Of a DNA stretch of 20,564 bases, positions 9,121-16,174 are shown one piece after another (position 1 is the first letter of the stretch; each line of letters begins with the position of its first letter). The translations under genes were made by a program, and so were the position numbers. The notes beneath the pieces were generated by a model. The model did no database searches. It saw nothing but the letters and a program-made list of their open reading frames with translations, and was not told the origin of the DNA. Source of the stretch: JBGPJM01 sp041485385 (GTDB taxonomy: Bacteria; Planctomycetota; Phycisphaerae; Phycisphaerales; UBA1924). The stretch lies in contig JBGPJM010000069.1 in the NCBI GenBank assembly GCA_041485385.1, positions 1 to 20,564 of the forward strand, in the 5' to 3' direction.

Positions 9121-9813
9121 ATGTTCAAGCGTTCGTCAGTCGTCGCCGCGGCTGCAGTCCTGTTCGCCAGCAGCGGCTTGGTGCTGGCCCAGACCGAGAA
9201 GGCGCCGACCACCACGACCCCGGCCCCGTCCAAGCAGCCGCAGAAGAAGGGCACAGTCCCGCCCGCCAAGATTCAGCCGGCCGTGAAGCAGCCGGGCGCG
9301 GACAAGCAGGCAGAGGTCACGCTGAAGGTCGGCGACAAGGCCCCGGCGTTGACTGTCGACAAGTGGGTGAAGGGGAAGGACGTCAAGGGCTTTGAAAAGG
9401 GAAAGGTCTACATCGTCGAGTTCTGGGCAACCTGGTGCAAGCCATGCCGCGACAGCATCCCGCACCTGACGCAGACGCAGCACGATTACAAGGACATCAC
9501 GGTGATCGGCATCGCCGCAAGCGAGAGCAAGCCGAAGGATGGGGATGCCGACAAGCGGCTCGAGGGCCTCGAGAAGTTCGTGAAGGAGCAGGGCGACAAG
9601 ATGGACTACCGCGTGGCGTACGACTCCAAGCGCGCCATGAGCGACACCTGGATGACGCCAGCGGGGCAGAATGGAATCCCGTGCGCGTTTATTGTCGATG
9701 GTGAAGGGAAAATCGCGTATATCGGGCACCCGATGGAGATGGATGACGCGATCGCGAAACTCGCGACGAAGGGGAAGGCGGAGCCGAAGAAGAAGACGGA
9801 TAAGAAGAAGTGA
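9121..9813 (+). CDS. Secreted TlpA-like thioredoxin-fold protein
   Basis: A 230-residue exported thiol-disulfide oxidoreductase. A signal peptide is clear: MFKR, then a hydrophobic stretch and a likely cut after VLA at residue 23. A Pro/Lys/Gln-rich spacer (24-65) follows, then a TlpA/ResA-like domain with GDKAPALTVDKW, FWATWCKPCRDSIP (active cysteines C106 and C109) and the cis-proline loop GIPCAFIVDGEGKI (P187). A third cysteine follows the cis-proline (C188), where this family commonly has threonine or serine. The tail is lysine-rich (EPKKKTDKKK). The start is supported by GGAGAAAGAC just upstream of the ATG. It is transcribed alone, divergent from araB, and ends in a strong terminator. 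Its natural substrate is unknown; cytochrome maturation or general envelope thiol reduction are possible. Confidence 0.9.
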   Translation: MFKRSSVVAAAAVLFASSGLVLAQTEKAPTTTTPAPSKQPQKKGTVPPAKIQPAVKQPGADKQAEVTLKVGDKAPALTVDKWVKGKDVKGFEKGKVYIVEFWATWCKPCRDSIPHLTQTQHDYKDITVIGIAASESKPKDGDADKRLEGLEKFVKEQGDKMDYRVAYDSKRAMSDTWMTPAGQNGIPCAFIVDGEGKIAYIGHPMEMDDAIAKLATKGKAEPKKKTDKKK

Positions 9814-9839
9814 GCAGAGAGCAGTGCGCAGAAGAAGCG

Positions 9840-9870
9840 GGCCCCGGCGCGATGCGCCGGGGCCTTTTTT
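9840..9870 (+). terminator. Intrinsic terminator of the TlpA-like gene
   Basis: A perfect 11-base-pair stem (9840-9850 with 9854-9864), three-base loop GAT, followed directly by six T residues (9865-9870). It sits 27 bases after the thioredoxin stop codon and is oriented for rightward transcription. Confidence 0.93.
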
Positions 9871-9882
9871 CGTCAGCGGTTT

Positions 9883-9897
9883 AGCCGCGTAGCGGCT
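9883..9897. repeat. Short palindromic element after the terminator
   Basis: AGCCGC / GCGGCT separated by GTA, directly following the terminator and preceded by a related CAGCGG. It looks like a small REP-type palindrome, but only one copy is visible in this window. Confidence 0.2.
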
Positions 9898-10013
9898 GAA
9901 TGGATGGAGGGAGGGCCTATCCTGCGCGCCCGAATGGGGGAATACCCATCGATTTCGGCGCGTTTTTGGTGACGTTCGGTAGACTGACCGGGGGGTTCTG
10001 AGCTTTTTGACGC

Positions 10014-11297
10014 TCAGGGCCCGAGCATCACGTCGTCGTCGCCCTCGGGCGTCTCGTTCCCCTTGATCGGGTCGGCCTGGGTCGGGCGGGTCATGGCGGC
10101 GATGATGCGCTCGATCGGGCGGGGGAGCCAGATATTGTCGTTGTTGTCCAGCACCGGGGTCTTCAGCCAGACGACGGAGCCATCGTTGAAGAGGACGCTC
10201 TGGCCGCGCCCCTGGTGGTTGAGGGAGTTCTCGAAGGGGTAGATCAGCTGGCCGCGGCGGGCGCGACGGACGACGGGGGAGGCGTCGGAGAGGACGACGA
10301 CGCGCCCGGTGCTGCTGCTGTTCCAGCTGGGGCGCTGGCTGGCGAACATGCTCTGGTAGGAGTAGGAGACGGCGTCGAGGCAGGTCCAGTCGGCGGCGTC
10401 GGCGGAGACGGGCTGGACGCATGCGCCGCGGTTGCCGGGGCAGGCCAAGTCGGAGAGGGTGGCGTGGCTGGTGCGGGTGAGGACGTAAAGATTGGCGGAG
10501 TTGGACTGGTCGATCTGGCCGACGTTCCACCAGGGGCTGCCGGCGATGGAGGGGGTCGCCATGGGGAGCCGGTCGCGGTAATCGCCGGCGTAGAGGCTGA
10601 AGCCGGCGGCGGCGCCGGACATGTTCGTCTGGCAGGCCAGGCGCCGTGCGTGCTCGCGCACGCCGAGCACCATGGGACCGATCAGGGCGCTGGCGATCAG
10701 GAGCAGGGCGGCGACGGACACGAGGTCGCCCAGGCGGACCCTGCCCAGGGCCCACCCGCCGCGCGGCGACTGGATGATCATGCGCTGCTCGTGCTGGTCG
10801 ACGGCCAACTGGATGCGGGCGAGCGTGCGGTCGATCCGTTGCTCGCGGGCGTCTTCGCCGGCGACGGGGCTTGTGAGAAGGGAGAGGAGCTGGTCGTACC
10901 GGCGGGCGCGGTCGCGGATGGCCGCGGGGACGCGGTCGGCATCGAACCCCGCGGCGACGAGCGCTTCGAGGGCGTCCTCATCGTCGGGGACGAGCACGGC
11001 CTCGACGCTCTCTGCCGCGTGGAGACGCGCGACACGGGCCAGGGTGAGGTCGATCAGGGTGTCGGGGTCGCTCGCGGAGGGGGCGGAGAGGTCGAGCAGG
11101 CCCAGGAGCCTGCACAGGGCGCCCGCGCGGGCGGAGTGCTCGGGGGCGACGCGGGAGGCATCGAGGCCGACCTCGATGAGGGCGTCGAAGACACGGGCGT
11201 CGTCGGGGCAGAGCCAGCAGTCGAACTGCTCTTGACGCGCTGGATCGGCGTGATCGTGATTGTCGGGAGATGGGGGAGATTGGGGATGGGTGCTCAT
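10014..11297 (-). CDS. Putative membrane anti-sigma factor with duplicated N-domain and pseudopilin-like C-domain
   Basis: A 427-residue single-pass membrane protein coupled to the ECF sigma gene by a 4-base ATGA overlap, the usual place for an anti-sigma factor. The cytoplasmic part contains two copies of a ~62-residue unit (30-91 and 103-164) aligned without gaps at an offset of 73: PDD..., then GLDASRV / GFDADRV, then LIDLTLAR / RIDRTLAR. A membrane helix follows (about 191-212). The outer part looks like a planctomycete type II secretion pseudopilin: REHARRLACQTNMSGAAAGFSLYAGDYRDRLP directly after the helix, CPG cysteine motif, SYSYQSMF, and NHQGRGQSVLFNDGSVVW, a variant of the H-x9-DG motif with ten residues between H361 and D372. 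No ZAS (HxxxCxxC) zinc motif is visible. Anti-sigma function is inferred from context only; secretion or pilin roles are the alternative. Confidence 0.75.
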   Translation of the reverse strand: MSTHPQSPPSPDNHDHADPARQEQFDCWLCPDDARVFDALIEVGLDASRVAPEHSARAGALCRLLGLLDLSAPSASDPDTLIDLTLARVARLHAAESVEAVLVPDDEDALEALVAAGFDADRVPAAIRDRARRYDQLLSLLTSPVAGEDAREQRIDRTLARIQLAVDQHEQRMIIQSPRGGWALGRVRLGDLVSVAALLLIASALIGPMVLGVREHARRLACQTNMSGAAAGFSLYAGDYRDRLPMATPSIAGSPWWNVGQIDQSNSANLYVLTRTSHATLSDLACPGNRGACVQPVSADAADWTCLDAVSYSYQSMFASQRPSWNSSSTGRVVVLSDASPVVRRARRGQLIYPFENSLNHQGRGQSVLFNDGSVVWLKTPVLDNNDNIWLPRPIERIIAAMTRPTQADPIKGNETPEGDDDVMLGP

Positions 11298-11902
11298 GAG
11301 TCAGACTGACCTTTTGAGACGACCTTCCACTTGCGAGCAAACGCGGCGACTGCGGCGTGGAGGCGAGACTTGACAGTGCCCAGGGGGATCTCCAGGGCGT
11401 CGGCGATCTGGCTGTAGCTCAGACGCTGAAAGTATGCCAAGAGAAGAATCTCCCGCAAGGACCACGGCAACTCATCCACGGCCTGCTGCACGAGACGGGC
11501 ACGTTCCTCATCGTCGAGCCCGGCGCTCGGGGGTGGGATATCCACCTCCAGAACGTCCACAAATGTCCTGCCGCCCCCGTCGCCACCTCCCCCGGTGTTG
11601 ATCGGGGCCGAGAGGTCGAGGGTCCTGCGGCGAGAGTTTCTACGCAGGGCATCCCGGGCCTTGTTCGCCGCGATCGTAAAAAGCCATGGTTTGAACCGCC
11701 GTTTGGTATCGAACGACTCGGCGGAGAGGTGAACCTGGAGAAAGGTTTCCTGGAATGCGTCCTCGGCGGTGGGACGGCTGCCGGTTAGGCGGACCAGGAA
11801 GCGGAGCAGGTCGTCGTGGTAACGCCGGGCAAGGGTGGGGAACGCGCCGGCCTCGCCCGAGCGGTATGCTTCGATCAGTTCTTCGTCGCTTCTCGTATCC
11901 AC
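11294..11902 (-). CDS. ECF-type RNA polymerase sigma factor
   Basis: A 202-residue sigma-70-family factor of the extracytoplasmic-function type. Region 2 runs through YHDDLLRFLVRLTGSRPTAEDAFQETFLQV and FKPWLFTIAANKARDALRR; region 4 has LPWSLREILLLAYFQRLSYSQIADALEIPLGTVKSRLHAA, a clear helix-turn-helix. Between them lies a linker with a TGGGGDGGG insert. I prefer the GTG at 11902 (VDTRSDEELIEAYR) because GGAGAG lies about five bases upstream; an in-frame GTG at 11926 would add eight residues that look non-coding and run into the G-rich leader. The stop overlaps the next gene's ATG (ATGA), consistent with a sigma/anti-sigma pair. The leader carries a G-quadruplex motif. Target promoters are unknown. 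Confidence 0.92.
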   Translation of the reverse strand: MDTRSDEELIEAYRSGEAGAFPTLARRYHDDLLRFLVRLTGSRPTAEDAFQETFLQVHLSAESFDTKRRFKPWLFTIAANKARDALRRNSRRRTLDLSAPINTGGGGDGGGRTFVDVLEVDIPPPSAGLDDEERARLVQQAVDELPWSLREILLLAYFQRLSYSQIADALEIPLGTVKSRLHAAVAAFARKWKVVSKGQSDS

Positions 11903-11920
11903 GCTCTCTCCGGCCCATAA

Positions 11921-11940
11921 CCCCACCCCGCCCCACCCCC
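11921..11940 (-). promoter_or_regulatory. G-quadruplex motif in the sigma factor leader
   Basis: On the minus (sigma coding) strand the sequence reads G5-T-G4-C-G4-T-G4: four G tracts of at least four bases with three one-base loops, the most stable class of G-quadruplex pattern. It ends 18 bases before the GTG start and about eight bases before the ribosome site, so it would be in the mRNA leader if transcription begins upstream. Any regulatory role is inferred. Confidence 0.6.
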
Positions 11941-12118
11941 TTGCTTGACGCCCCCTGCGATCAACGACAGCGTATTTCGCCGCCGCCGCTGCTGATAATC
12001 CACCCGAGACAGGCGGCAGGGCGAGGGGACAGTTTACGGCGGCGGCGAGGGGGGCGTTCGGGTCCCCAGGAAGGGGAATCGGGAATGGGCGATCGATGAC
12101 CTGGCGCGGCGGTTGTCT

Positions 12119-12147
12119 TTGTTTCGGTCGTTTGTGTCCGCTAGCAT
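12119..12147 (+). promoter_or_regulatory. Candidate promoter for hpnH
   Basis: TTGTTT, a 17-base spacer and TAGCAT (4 of 6 matches to TATAAT), in a locally T-rich patch of an otherwise very GC-rich gap. It would start transcription near 12154 and give a leader of about 70 bases before the hpnH ATG. The -35 box is poor, so this is tentative. Confidence 0.35.
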
Positions 12148-12225
12148 GTGGGCCGGGTGGCCGGGATCGCCGGACGGGCGGTTTTCATGCGGGGGTGGGG
12201 GGCGCTTCGCGAAAGGTCGAACTGC

Positions 12226-13368
12226 ATGGGTGTTCCGCTGAGCCAGATGTGGACGGTCGCGAGCTACGTTCTGGGGCAGCGTCTCCGGAGGAACAAGCGG
12301 TACCCGCTGGTGCTGATGCTGGAGCCGCTCTTCAGGTGCAACCTGGCGTGCGCAGGGTGCGGGAAGATCCAGTACCCGGCGCATGTGCTGAAGCGGCAAC
12401 TGACGCCGGAGCAGTGCTTCGCGGCGGTGGACGAGTGCGGGGCGCCGATGGTGTCGATCCCCGGGGGCGAGCCGCTGCTGCACCCGCAGATCCGGGAGAT
12501 CGTGGAGGGGCTGGTCGCGCGGAAGAAGTACATCTACCTCTGCACCAACGCGCTGCTGCTGAAGGAGAAGCTGGAAGCCGGGTGGTTCAAGCCCAGCAAG
12601 TACCTGACCTTCAGCGTGCACATGGACGGGCAGGAGGAGCACCACGATTTCGCAGTGTGCCGCGAGGGGACGTACGCGGTGTCGGCGGAGGGGATCAGGC
12701 TGGCGGTGGAGATGAGGTTCCGGGTGACGACGAACACGACGCTGTTCGACGGGGCGGACCCGGGATCGGTGCGGAAGTTCTTCGATGAGATGATGGAGCT
12801 GGGCGTGGAGGGGATGATGGTCTCGCCGGGGTACGCCTACCCGAAGGCGCCGGACCAGAAGAGCTTCCTGGGGGAACGCAGGAAGACGAACCTGCTGTTC
12901 GAGATGATCCTCTCGAACAGGAAGGAAGGCTGGCGGTTCAACCAGTCGCCGCTGTTCCTTGAGTTCCTGATGGGGAAGCGCGAGTACGAGTGCACGCCGT
13001 GGGGGAACCCGACGTTCAACATCTTCGGGTGGCAGAAGCCGTGCTACCTCCTGCAGGACGGGTACACGGACACGTTCAAGGAGCTGATCGAGGAGACGGC
13101 GTGGGAGGGGTACGGGCGCGCGAGCGGGAACAAGGCGTGCCAGCAGTGCATGGTGCACTGCGGGTACGAGCCGTCGGCCGTCGACCACACGTTCTCTTCC
13201 GTGGGCGGGATGTTCTCGACCGTGAAGGCGATGCTGGCGGGGAGGTACCGCAGCACGCAGGCGGCGGCGCGGCTGGAGGAGGAGGCGAAACGCCCGCACG
13301 GGCCGCTGGTGCAGCTGGGCATCCAGGTCGAGGCGAAGCCGCTGGCGGAGTCGGTGAGCGCGGCGTAG
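12226..13368 (+). CDS. hpnH: HpnH, adenosylhopane-forming radical SAM enzyme
   Basis: Radical S-adenosylmethionine protein that attaches an adenosyl group to the hopene precursor (diploptene), the first step towards extended (C35) hopanoids, which are membrane lipids. The 380 residues match HpnH nearly throughout: MGVPLSQMWTVASYVLGQRL at the N-terminus, EPLFRCNLACAGCGKIQYP with the [4Fe-4S] cysteines C38, C42 and C45, SIPGGEPLLHPQI, FSVHMDG, TNTTLFDG, SPGYAYPKAPDQ, and the C-terminal cysteine cluster CYLLQDGY...ACQQCMVHCGYEPSAV. The ATG at 12226 gives the family's usual start; the in-frame extension to 12148 looks non-coding. A weak AAAGG lies upstream. No squalene-hopene cyclase or other hpn gene is in the window, so it is separated from any hopanoid cluster. 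A sensor kinase follows after 47 bases. Confidence 0.94.
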   Translation: MGVPLSQMWTVASYVLGQRLRRNKRYPLVLMLEPLFRCNLACAGCGKIQYPAHVLKRQLTPEQCFAAVDECGAPMVSIPGGEPLLHPQIREIVEGLVARKKYIYLCTNALLLKEKLEAGWFKPSKYLTFSVHMDGQEEHHDFAVCREGTYAVSAEGIRLAVEMRFRVTTNTTLFDGADPGSVRKFFDEMMELGVEGMMVSPGYAYPKAPDQKSFLGERRKTNLLFEMILSNRKEGWRFNQSPLFLEFLMGKREYECTPWGNPTFNIFGWQKPCYLLQDGYTDTFKELIEETAWEGYGRASGNKACQQCMVHCGYEPSAVDHTFSSVGGMFSTVKAMLAGRYRSTQAAARLEEEAKRPHGPLVQLGIQVEAKPLAESVSAA

Positions 13369-13415
13369 CGGGGCGGCGGGGGGGCGGTCGGCGGCGTCGG
13401 CCAGGCGGGCCGGCC

Positions 13416-15410
13416 GTGGAGTCCCCATTGGACTCGCTGAACACCAAGGCGCAGCTGCTGGCGGAGATCGAAGCTCTGCACGTGCGGCTGCGCGAGCAGC
13501 ACGGCACGATGCCCGGGGAGGCGGTGCTCTCGACGGTACGCGTGCCCGCGCCGTTTCGTGAGCCGTTCCTGAAGGCCCAGGAGTATGTCGCCCGGTACTT
13601 CGCGGACAGGGTGGAGGATCCGACGCGGAGCACGATCTCGATCTCCGGGGAGCGGTACATCCTGGTGCGGGCGGCGTCAATGTCGGTCGAGTTCTTCGAC
13701 ATGGTGACGTCGCTGTACAAGGACCAGGGGCCGAAGGAAGCCCGGGCGGTGACGAACAACCTGCTGTTCGACCTGGCCCACGCGATCGGCAAGGCCGACG
13801 CGAAGAGCTTCCACGCGCGGATGGGGGTGACCGACCCGATCTCCCGCCTGTCGGCGGGGCCGATCCACTTCGCCTTCTCCGGCTGGGCGTTCGTGGAGAT
13901 CCATCCCGAGTCGTCGCCGACGCCGGACGAGGGCTACTACCTGATCTACGACCACCCGTTCTCGTTCGAATCGGACGCGTGGCTGAAGAGCGGCCGGCGG
14001 AGCGAACGGCCGGTGTGCATCATGAACTGCGGGTACTCGTCGGGGTGGTGCGAGGAGTCGTTCGGGCTGCCGCTGGTGGCCGCGGAGGTGCGGTGCGTGG
14101 CCTGCGGGGACGCGCATTGCCGGTTCATCATGGCGCCGCCGTCGCGGATCGAGGAGCACATCGCAAGGTTCCACGAGCGGGCGCGCGGCGGGGCGGGGGG
14201 GACGGGAGGGGGGGGCGCGCCGAGGGGGACGCGGCGGGCGGGGGCGATCGTGCCGGAGTTCTTCCAACGGAAGCGGCTGGAGGAGGCGCTGCGCGAGGCC
14301 AACGCGGGCCTGGAGGAGCGGGTGGCCCGGCGGACGGAGGACCTCGAGCGGGCCAACCGGGCCCTGCAGACCGAGGTGGCCGAGAGGGTGCGGGCGGAGC
14401 GTCAGCAGGCCTCGCTGCAGCGGGAGCGCGACGAGCTGCTCGAGCGCTTGCAGCTCCAGCTCAACCTGATGCCGATCGGGTGCATCCTCAACGACGCGCA
14501 GATGCGGTTCACCTACAGGAATCGCGCGGCGCAGCACATCTTCGGCTATCGGTTCGAGGAGGTCGTGGGCAGGCACCCCAGCGAGCTCATCATCCCGGCG
14601 AGCGCGCAGGACGACGTCGCGGCGATCTTCCGCCGGGTGGCGCGCGGGGAGACGGTGGCGCCGGTGATCGGCGAGAACAGGACACGGGACGGCCGGATCA
14701 TCATCTGCGAATGGCACAACACGCCGCTGCACCGGCCCGACGGCGAGATCATCGGGGTTATGTCGATGGTGCAGGACATCACGGAGCGGCAGCAGGGCGA
14801 GCAGCGGCAGACGCTGCTGATGCGGGAACTGGACCACCGCGTGAAGAACACGCTGGCGTCGGTCCTGTCGATCCTGGACAACACCGTGACGGATGCGCCC
14901 AGCCTGGCGTCGTTCCGCGACAGCTTCCGCGGCCGGATCCTGGCGCTGGCGCGGACGCACGAGGCGCTGGCTCATGGCCGGTGGTCGAACGTGGACCTTG
15001 CGGAGATGATCCGATCGACGCTCGAGCCCTTCTCCCGCGACGGCGGGCCGGCGTTCACCCTCTCCGGCCCCGTGGCCGCGCTCCCATCGGAGGCGGCGAT
15101 CGCGGTGTGCATGTCGCTGCACGAGCTGGCGACGAATGCGGCGAAGTATGGGGCGCTCTCGGTGCCGCAGGGGAGGATCGAGATCGTCACCCGGTACGAC
15201 GCCGATGATGCAGGAAGGCCGGCGCTGGAGCTGACATGGAGCGAGGACGCCGGTCCGGCGGTGAGCCCGCCGACACGGCAGGGCTTCGGCATCACGCTCA
15301 TCCATGGGATGATCTCCCACGAGCTGGGCGGGCGCGTGGAGTTTGAGTTCCCGGCGCGGGGGCTGGTCTGTAGAATGGTCCTGCCTCTTACCGGAAGGGA
15401 GGGCCTATGA
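13416..15410 (+). CDS. XylR_N/V4R-PAS sensor HWE-type histidine kinase
   Basis: A soluble sensor kinase of about 664 residues (GTG start at 13416; a TTG at 13428 is equally possible). Domains in order: XylR N-terminal-like domain (about 45-175, VPAPFREPFLKAQEYVARYF onward), V4R domain (about 175-240) with NCGYSSGWCEESFG and the likely zinc cysteines C227, C230 and C235 in RCVACGDAHCRF, a glycine-rich linker (258-272), a coiled coil (about 282-348), a PAS domain (about 349-457) ending in VQDITERQQ, and a kinase core. The core has phospho-acceptor H474 in RELDHRVKN, N-box HELATNAAKYGALS with H569 and N574, and W608-S-E610, the residues that define the HWE class. The G-box is GFGITLI (623-629). 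XylR_N/V4R domains bind small hydrophobic or aromatic ligands. It overlaps the response regulator by 4 bases. The ligand is unknown; a link to hopanoids is suggested only by position after hpnH. Confidence 0.88.
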   Translation: MESPLDSLNTKAQLLAEIEALHVRLREQHGTMPGEAVLSTVRVPAPFREPFLKAQEYVARYFADRVEDPTRSTISISGERYILVRAASMSVEFFDMVTSLYKDQGPKEARAVTNNLLFDLAHAIGKADAKSFHARMGVTDPISRLSAGPIHFAFSGWAFVEIHPESSPTPDEGYYLIYDHPFSFESDAWLKSGRRSERPVCIMNCGYSSGWCEESFGLPLVAAEVRCVACGDAHCRFIMAPPSRIEEHIARFHERARGGAGGTGGGGAPRGTRRAGAIVPEFFQRKRLEEALREANAGLEERVARRTEDLERANRALQTEVAERVRAERQQASLQRERDELLERLQLQLNLMPIGCILNDAQMRFTYRNRAAQHIFGYRFEEVVGRHPSELIIPASAQDDVAAIFRRVARGETVAPVIGENRTRDGRIIICEWHNTPLHRPDGEIIGVMSMVQDITERQQGEQRQTLLMRELDHRVKNTLASVLSILDNTVTDAPSLASFRDSFRGRILALARTHEALAHGRWSNVDLAEMIRSTLEPFSRDGGPAFTLSGPVAALPSEAAIAVCMSLHELATNAAKYGALSVPQGRIEIVTRYDADDAGRPALELTWSEDAGPAVSPPTRQGFGITLIHGMISHELGGRVEFEFPARGLVCRMVLPLTGREGL

Positions 15411-15811
15411 CCGCCGACACCGCGGGTTCGCCGGGCAGTGCGCCCGGGCGGGCGCTGCGGATCCTCATCGTCGAGGACAACTTCCTCGCGGCCTGCGCCA
15501 TGAGCGACCTGATCCGCAAGTGGGGGCATCAGGTCGTCGGGCCGGTGGCGTCGGTGACGGACGCGTGCCGCCTGACGGAGGAGGGGCGTCTGAACGGGGC
15601 GATCCTCGACGTCAATATCCGGGGCGGGTCCAGCGCCGAGGTGGCGAGGCTTCTGGACGAGAAGCACACACCGTTCTTCTTCGTCACGGGGTACGCCAGC
15701 CCCAGCGTGCTGCCCGACCCCCTCTCCAAGCGATGCTGCCTGCGCAAGCCGGTGGACGAGAGGGTGCTGAGGAGCACGATCGACCAGGAGTTCCAGAGGC
15801 GGGAGGAGTAG
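15407..15811 (+). CDS. Receiver-only response regulator (FAT GUY type)
   Basis: A 134-residue single-domain CheY-like protein, the likely phosphate acceptor of the HWE kinase whose stop it overlaps (ATGA). Receiver residues: acidic pair E23-D24 in LIVEDNFLA, phospho-acceptor D68 in GAILDVNI, switch threonine T94 and conserved lysine K114 in LRKPVD. The segment PFFFVTGYAS resembles the FAT GUY signature typical of receivers paired with HWE/HisKA_2 kinases. There is no DNA-binding or enzymatic output domain, so the signal must pass to another protein by phosphotransfer or binding. Confidence 0.92.
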   Translation: MTADTAGSPGSAPGRALRILIVEDNFLAACAMSDLIRKWGHQVVGPVASVTDACRLTEEGRLNGAILDVNIRGGSSAEVARLLDEKHTPFFFVTGYASPSVLPDPLSKRCCLRKPVDERVLRSTIDQEFQRREE

Positions 15812-15848
15812 AGGGGCGGGGGTCTGGGCGTTCACGGCTGCGGCGCGG

Positions 15849-15862
15849 CGAGGAGGTCCTCG
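15849..15862 (+). terminator. Weak hairpin after the response regulator
   Basis: CGAGG / CCTCG with loop AGGT, followed shortly by a CCTCTTT stretch, 38 bases after the response regulator stop. The stem is short and the T tract poor. Confidence 0.25.
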
Positions 15863-15874
15863 GCCTCTTTCAGT

Positions 15875-15907
15875 GATGGGGTGCCTGTTGGTCGGCCCCC
15901 GAGGCCA
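15875..15907. repeat. Copy A of a 33-base dispersed repeat
   Basis: This stretch matches 17383-17415 at 29 of 33 positions by eye, including an unbroken 15-base core CGGCCCCCGAGGCCA. It lies upstream of hicB, outside the coding regions. Confidence 0.5.
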
Positions 15908-15932
15908 AGTTGCAGGTCCGGGGCGCCTGCCG

Positions 15933-15961
15933 CTGAGACGGCGCTACCCCGGGGCTACACT
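15933..15961 (+). promoter_or_regulatory. Candidate hicB promoter, leaderless
   Basis: CTGAGA (4 of 6), a 17-base spacer and TACACT (4 of 6). Only six bases separate the -10 box from the hicB ATG and no ribosome site is present, so the message would start at or next to the ATG. Confidence 0.4.
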
Positions 15962-15967
15962 TTCGAA

Positions 15968-16174
15968 ATGACCGAGATCATTTTTCTTGTCGAGGAAGAC
16001 CCCGAGGGCGGCTTCACCGCCGCCGCCGTGAGCGCTTCCATCTTCACGCAGGGCGATGACATGGATTCGCTCAAGGCCAACGTGCGGGACGCCGTGCGCT
16101 GCCACTTCGACCAGGGCGCGGGGCCGGGGCTGATCCGCCTGCACTGGGTGCGGGACGAGGTCATCGCGGCATGA
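15968..16174 (+). CDS. hicB: HicB-like antitoxin
   Basis: A 68-residue protein of the small HicB family: MTEIIFLVEEDPEGGFTAAAVSASIFTQGDDMDSLKANVRDAVRCHF. It has the partial RNase H-like fold pattern (strand, EGGF turn, strand, TQGDD, helix) but no C-terminal DNA-binding domain, as in many short HicB proteins. It is expected to bind and neutralise the HicA mRNA interferase encoded next. Antitoxin-first order occurs in many bacteria. The stop overlaps the hicA start (ATGA). The start at 15968 gives the family N-terminus; a longer in-frame start at 15881 adds non-conserved residues. Confidence 0.85.
   Translation: MTEIIFLVEEDPEGGFTAAAVSASIFTQGDDMDSLKANVRDAVRCHFDQGAGPGLIRLHWVRDEVIAA

Larger units (their letters stand above)
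11903..12225. other. Intergenic region between divergent sigma factor and hpnH
   Basis: A 323-base gap separating two divergent genes. It holds the sigma ribosome site next to 11903, the G-quadruplex motif at 11921-11940 and a candidate hpnH promoter at 12119-12147. I see no small gene or RNA gene in the rest. Confidence 0.6.

Noticed and set aside
9999..10016. TGAGC/GCTCA hairpin at the end of the pseudopilin-like gene as terminator
   Set aside because: The stem has only five pairs, overlaps the stop codon, and has no T tract in the leftward direction.
9136..10755. Leftward open frame of 539 codons spanning tlpA and the pseudopilin-like gene
   Set aside because: It crosses a strong terminator and two genes with clear domain evidence in other frames; Arg-rich, low-complexity product.
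12990..13415. 5' extension of the kinase frame overlapping hpnH
   Set aside because: The extension is a shadow of hpnH; XylR_N similarity begins only after about 13540.
12034..15320. Long leftward open frames opposite hpnH and the kinase
   Set aside because: Arg/Pro/His-rich products without domains; the rightward genes carry full motif sets.
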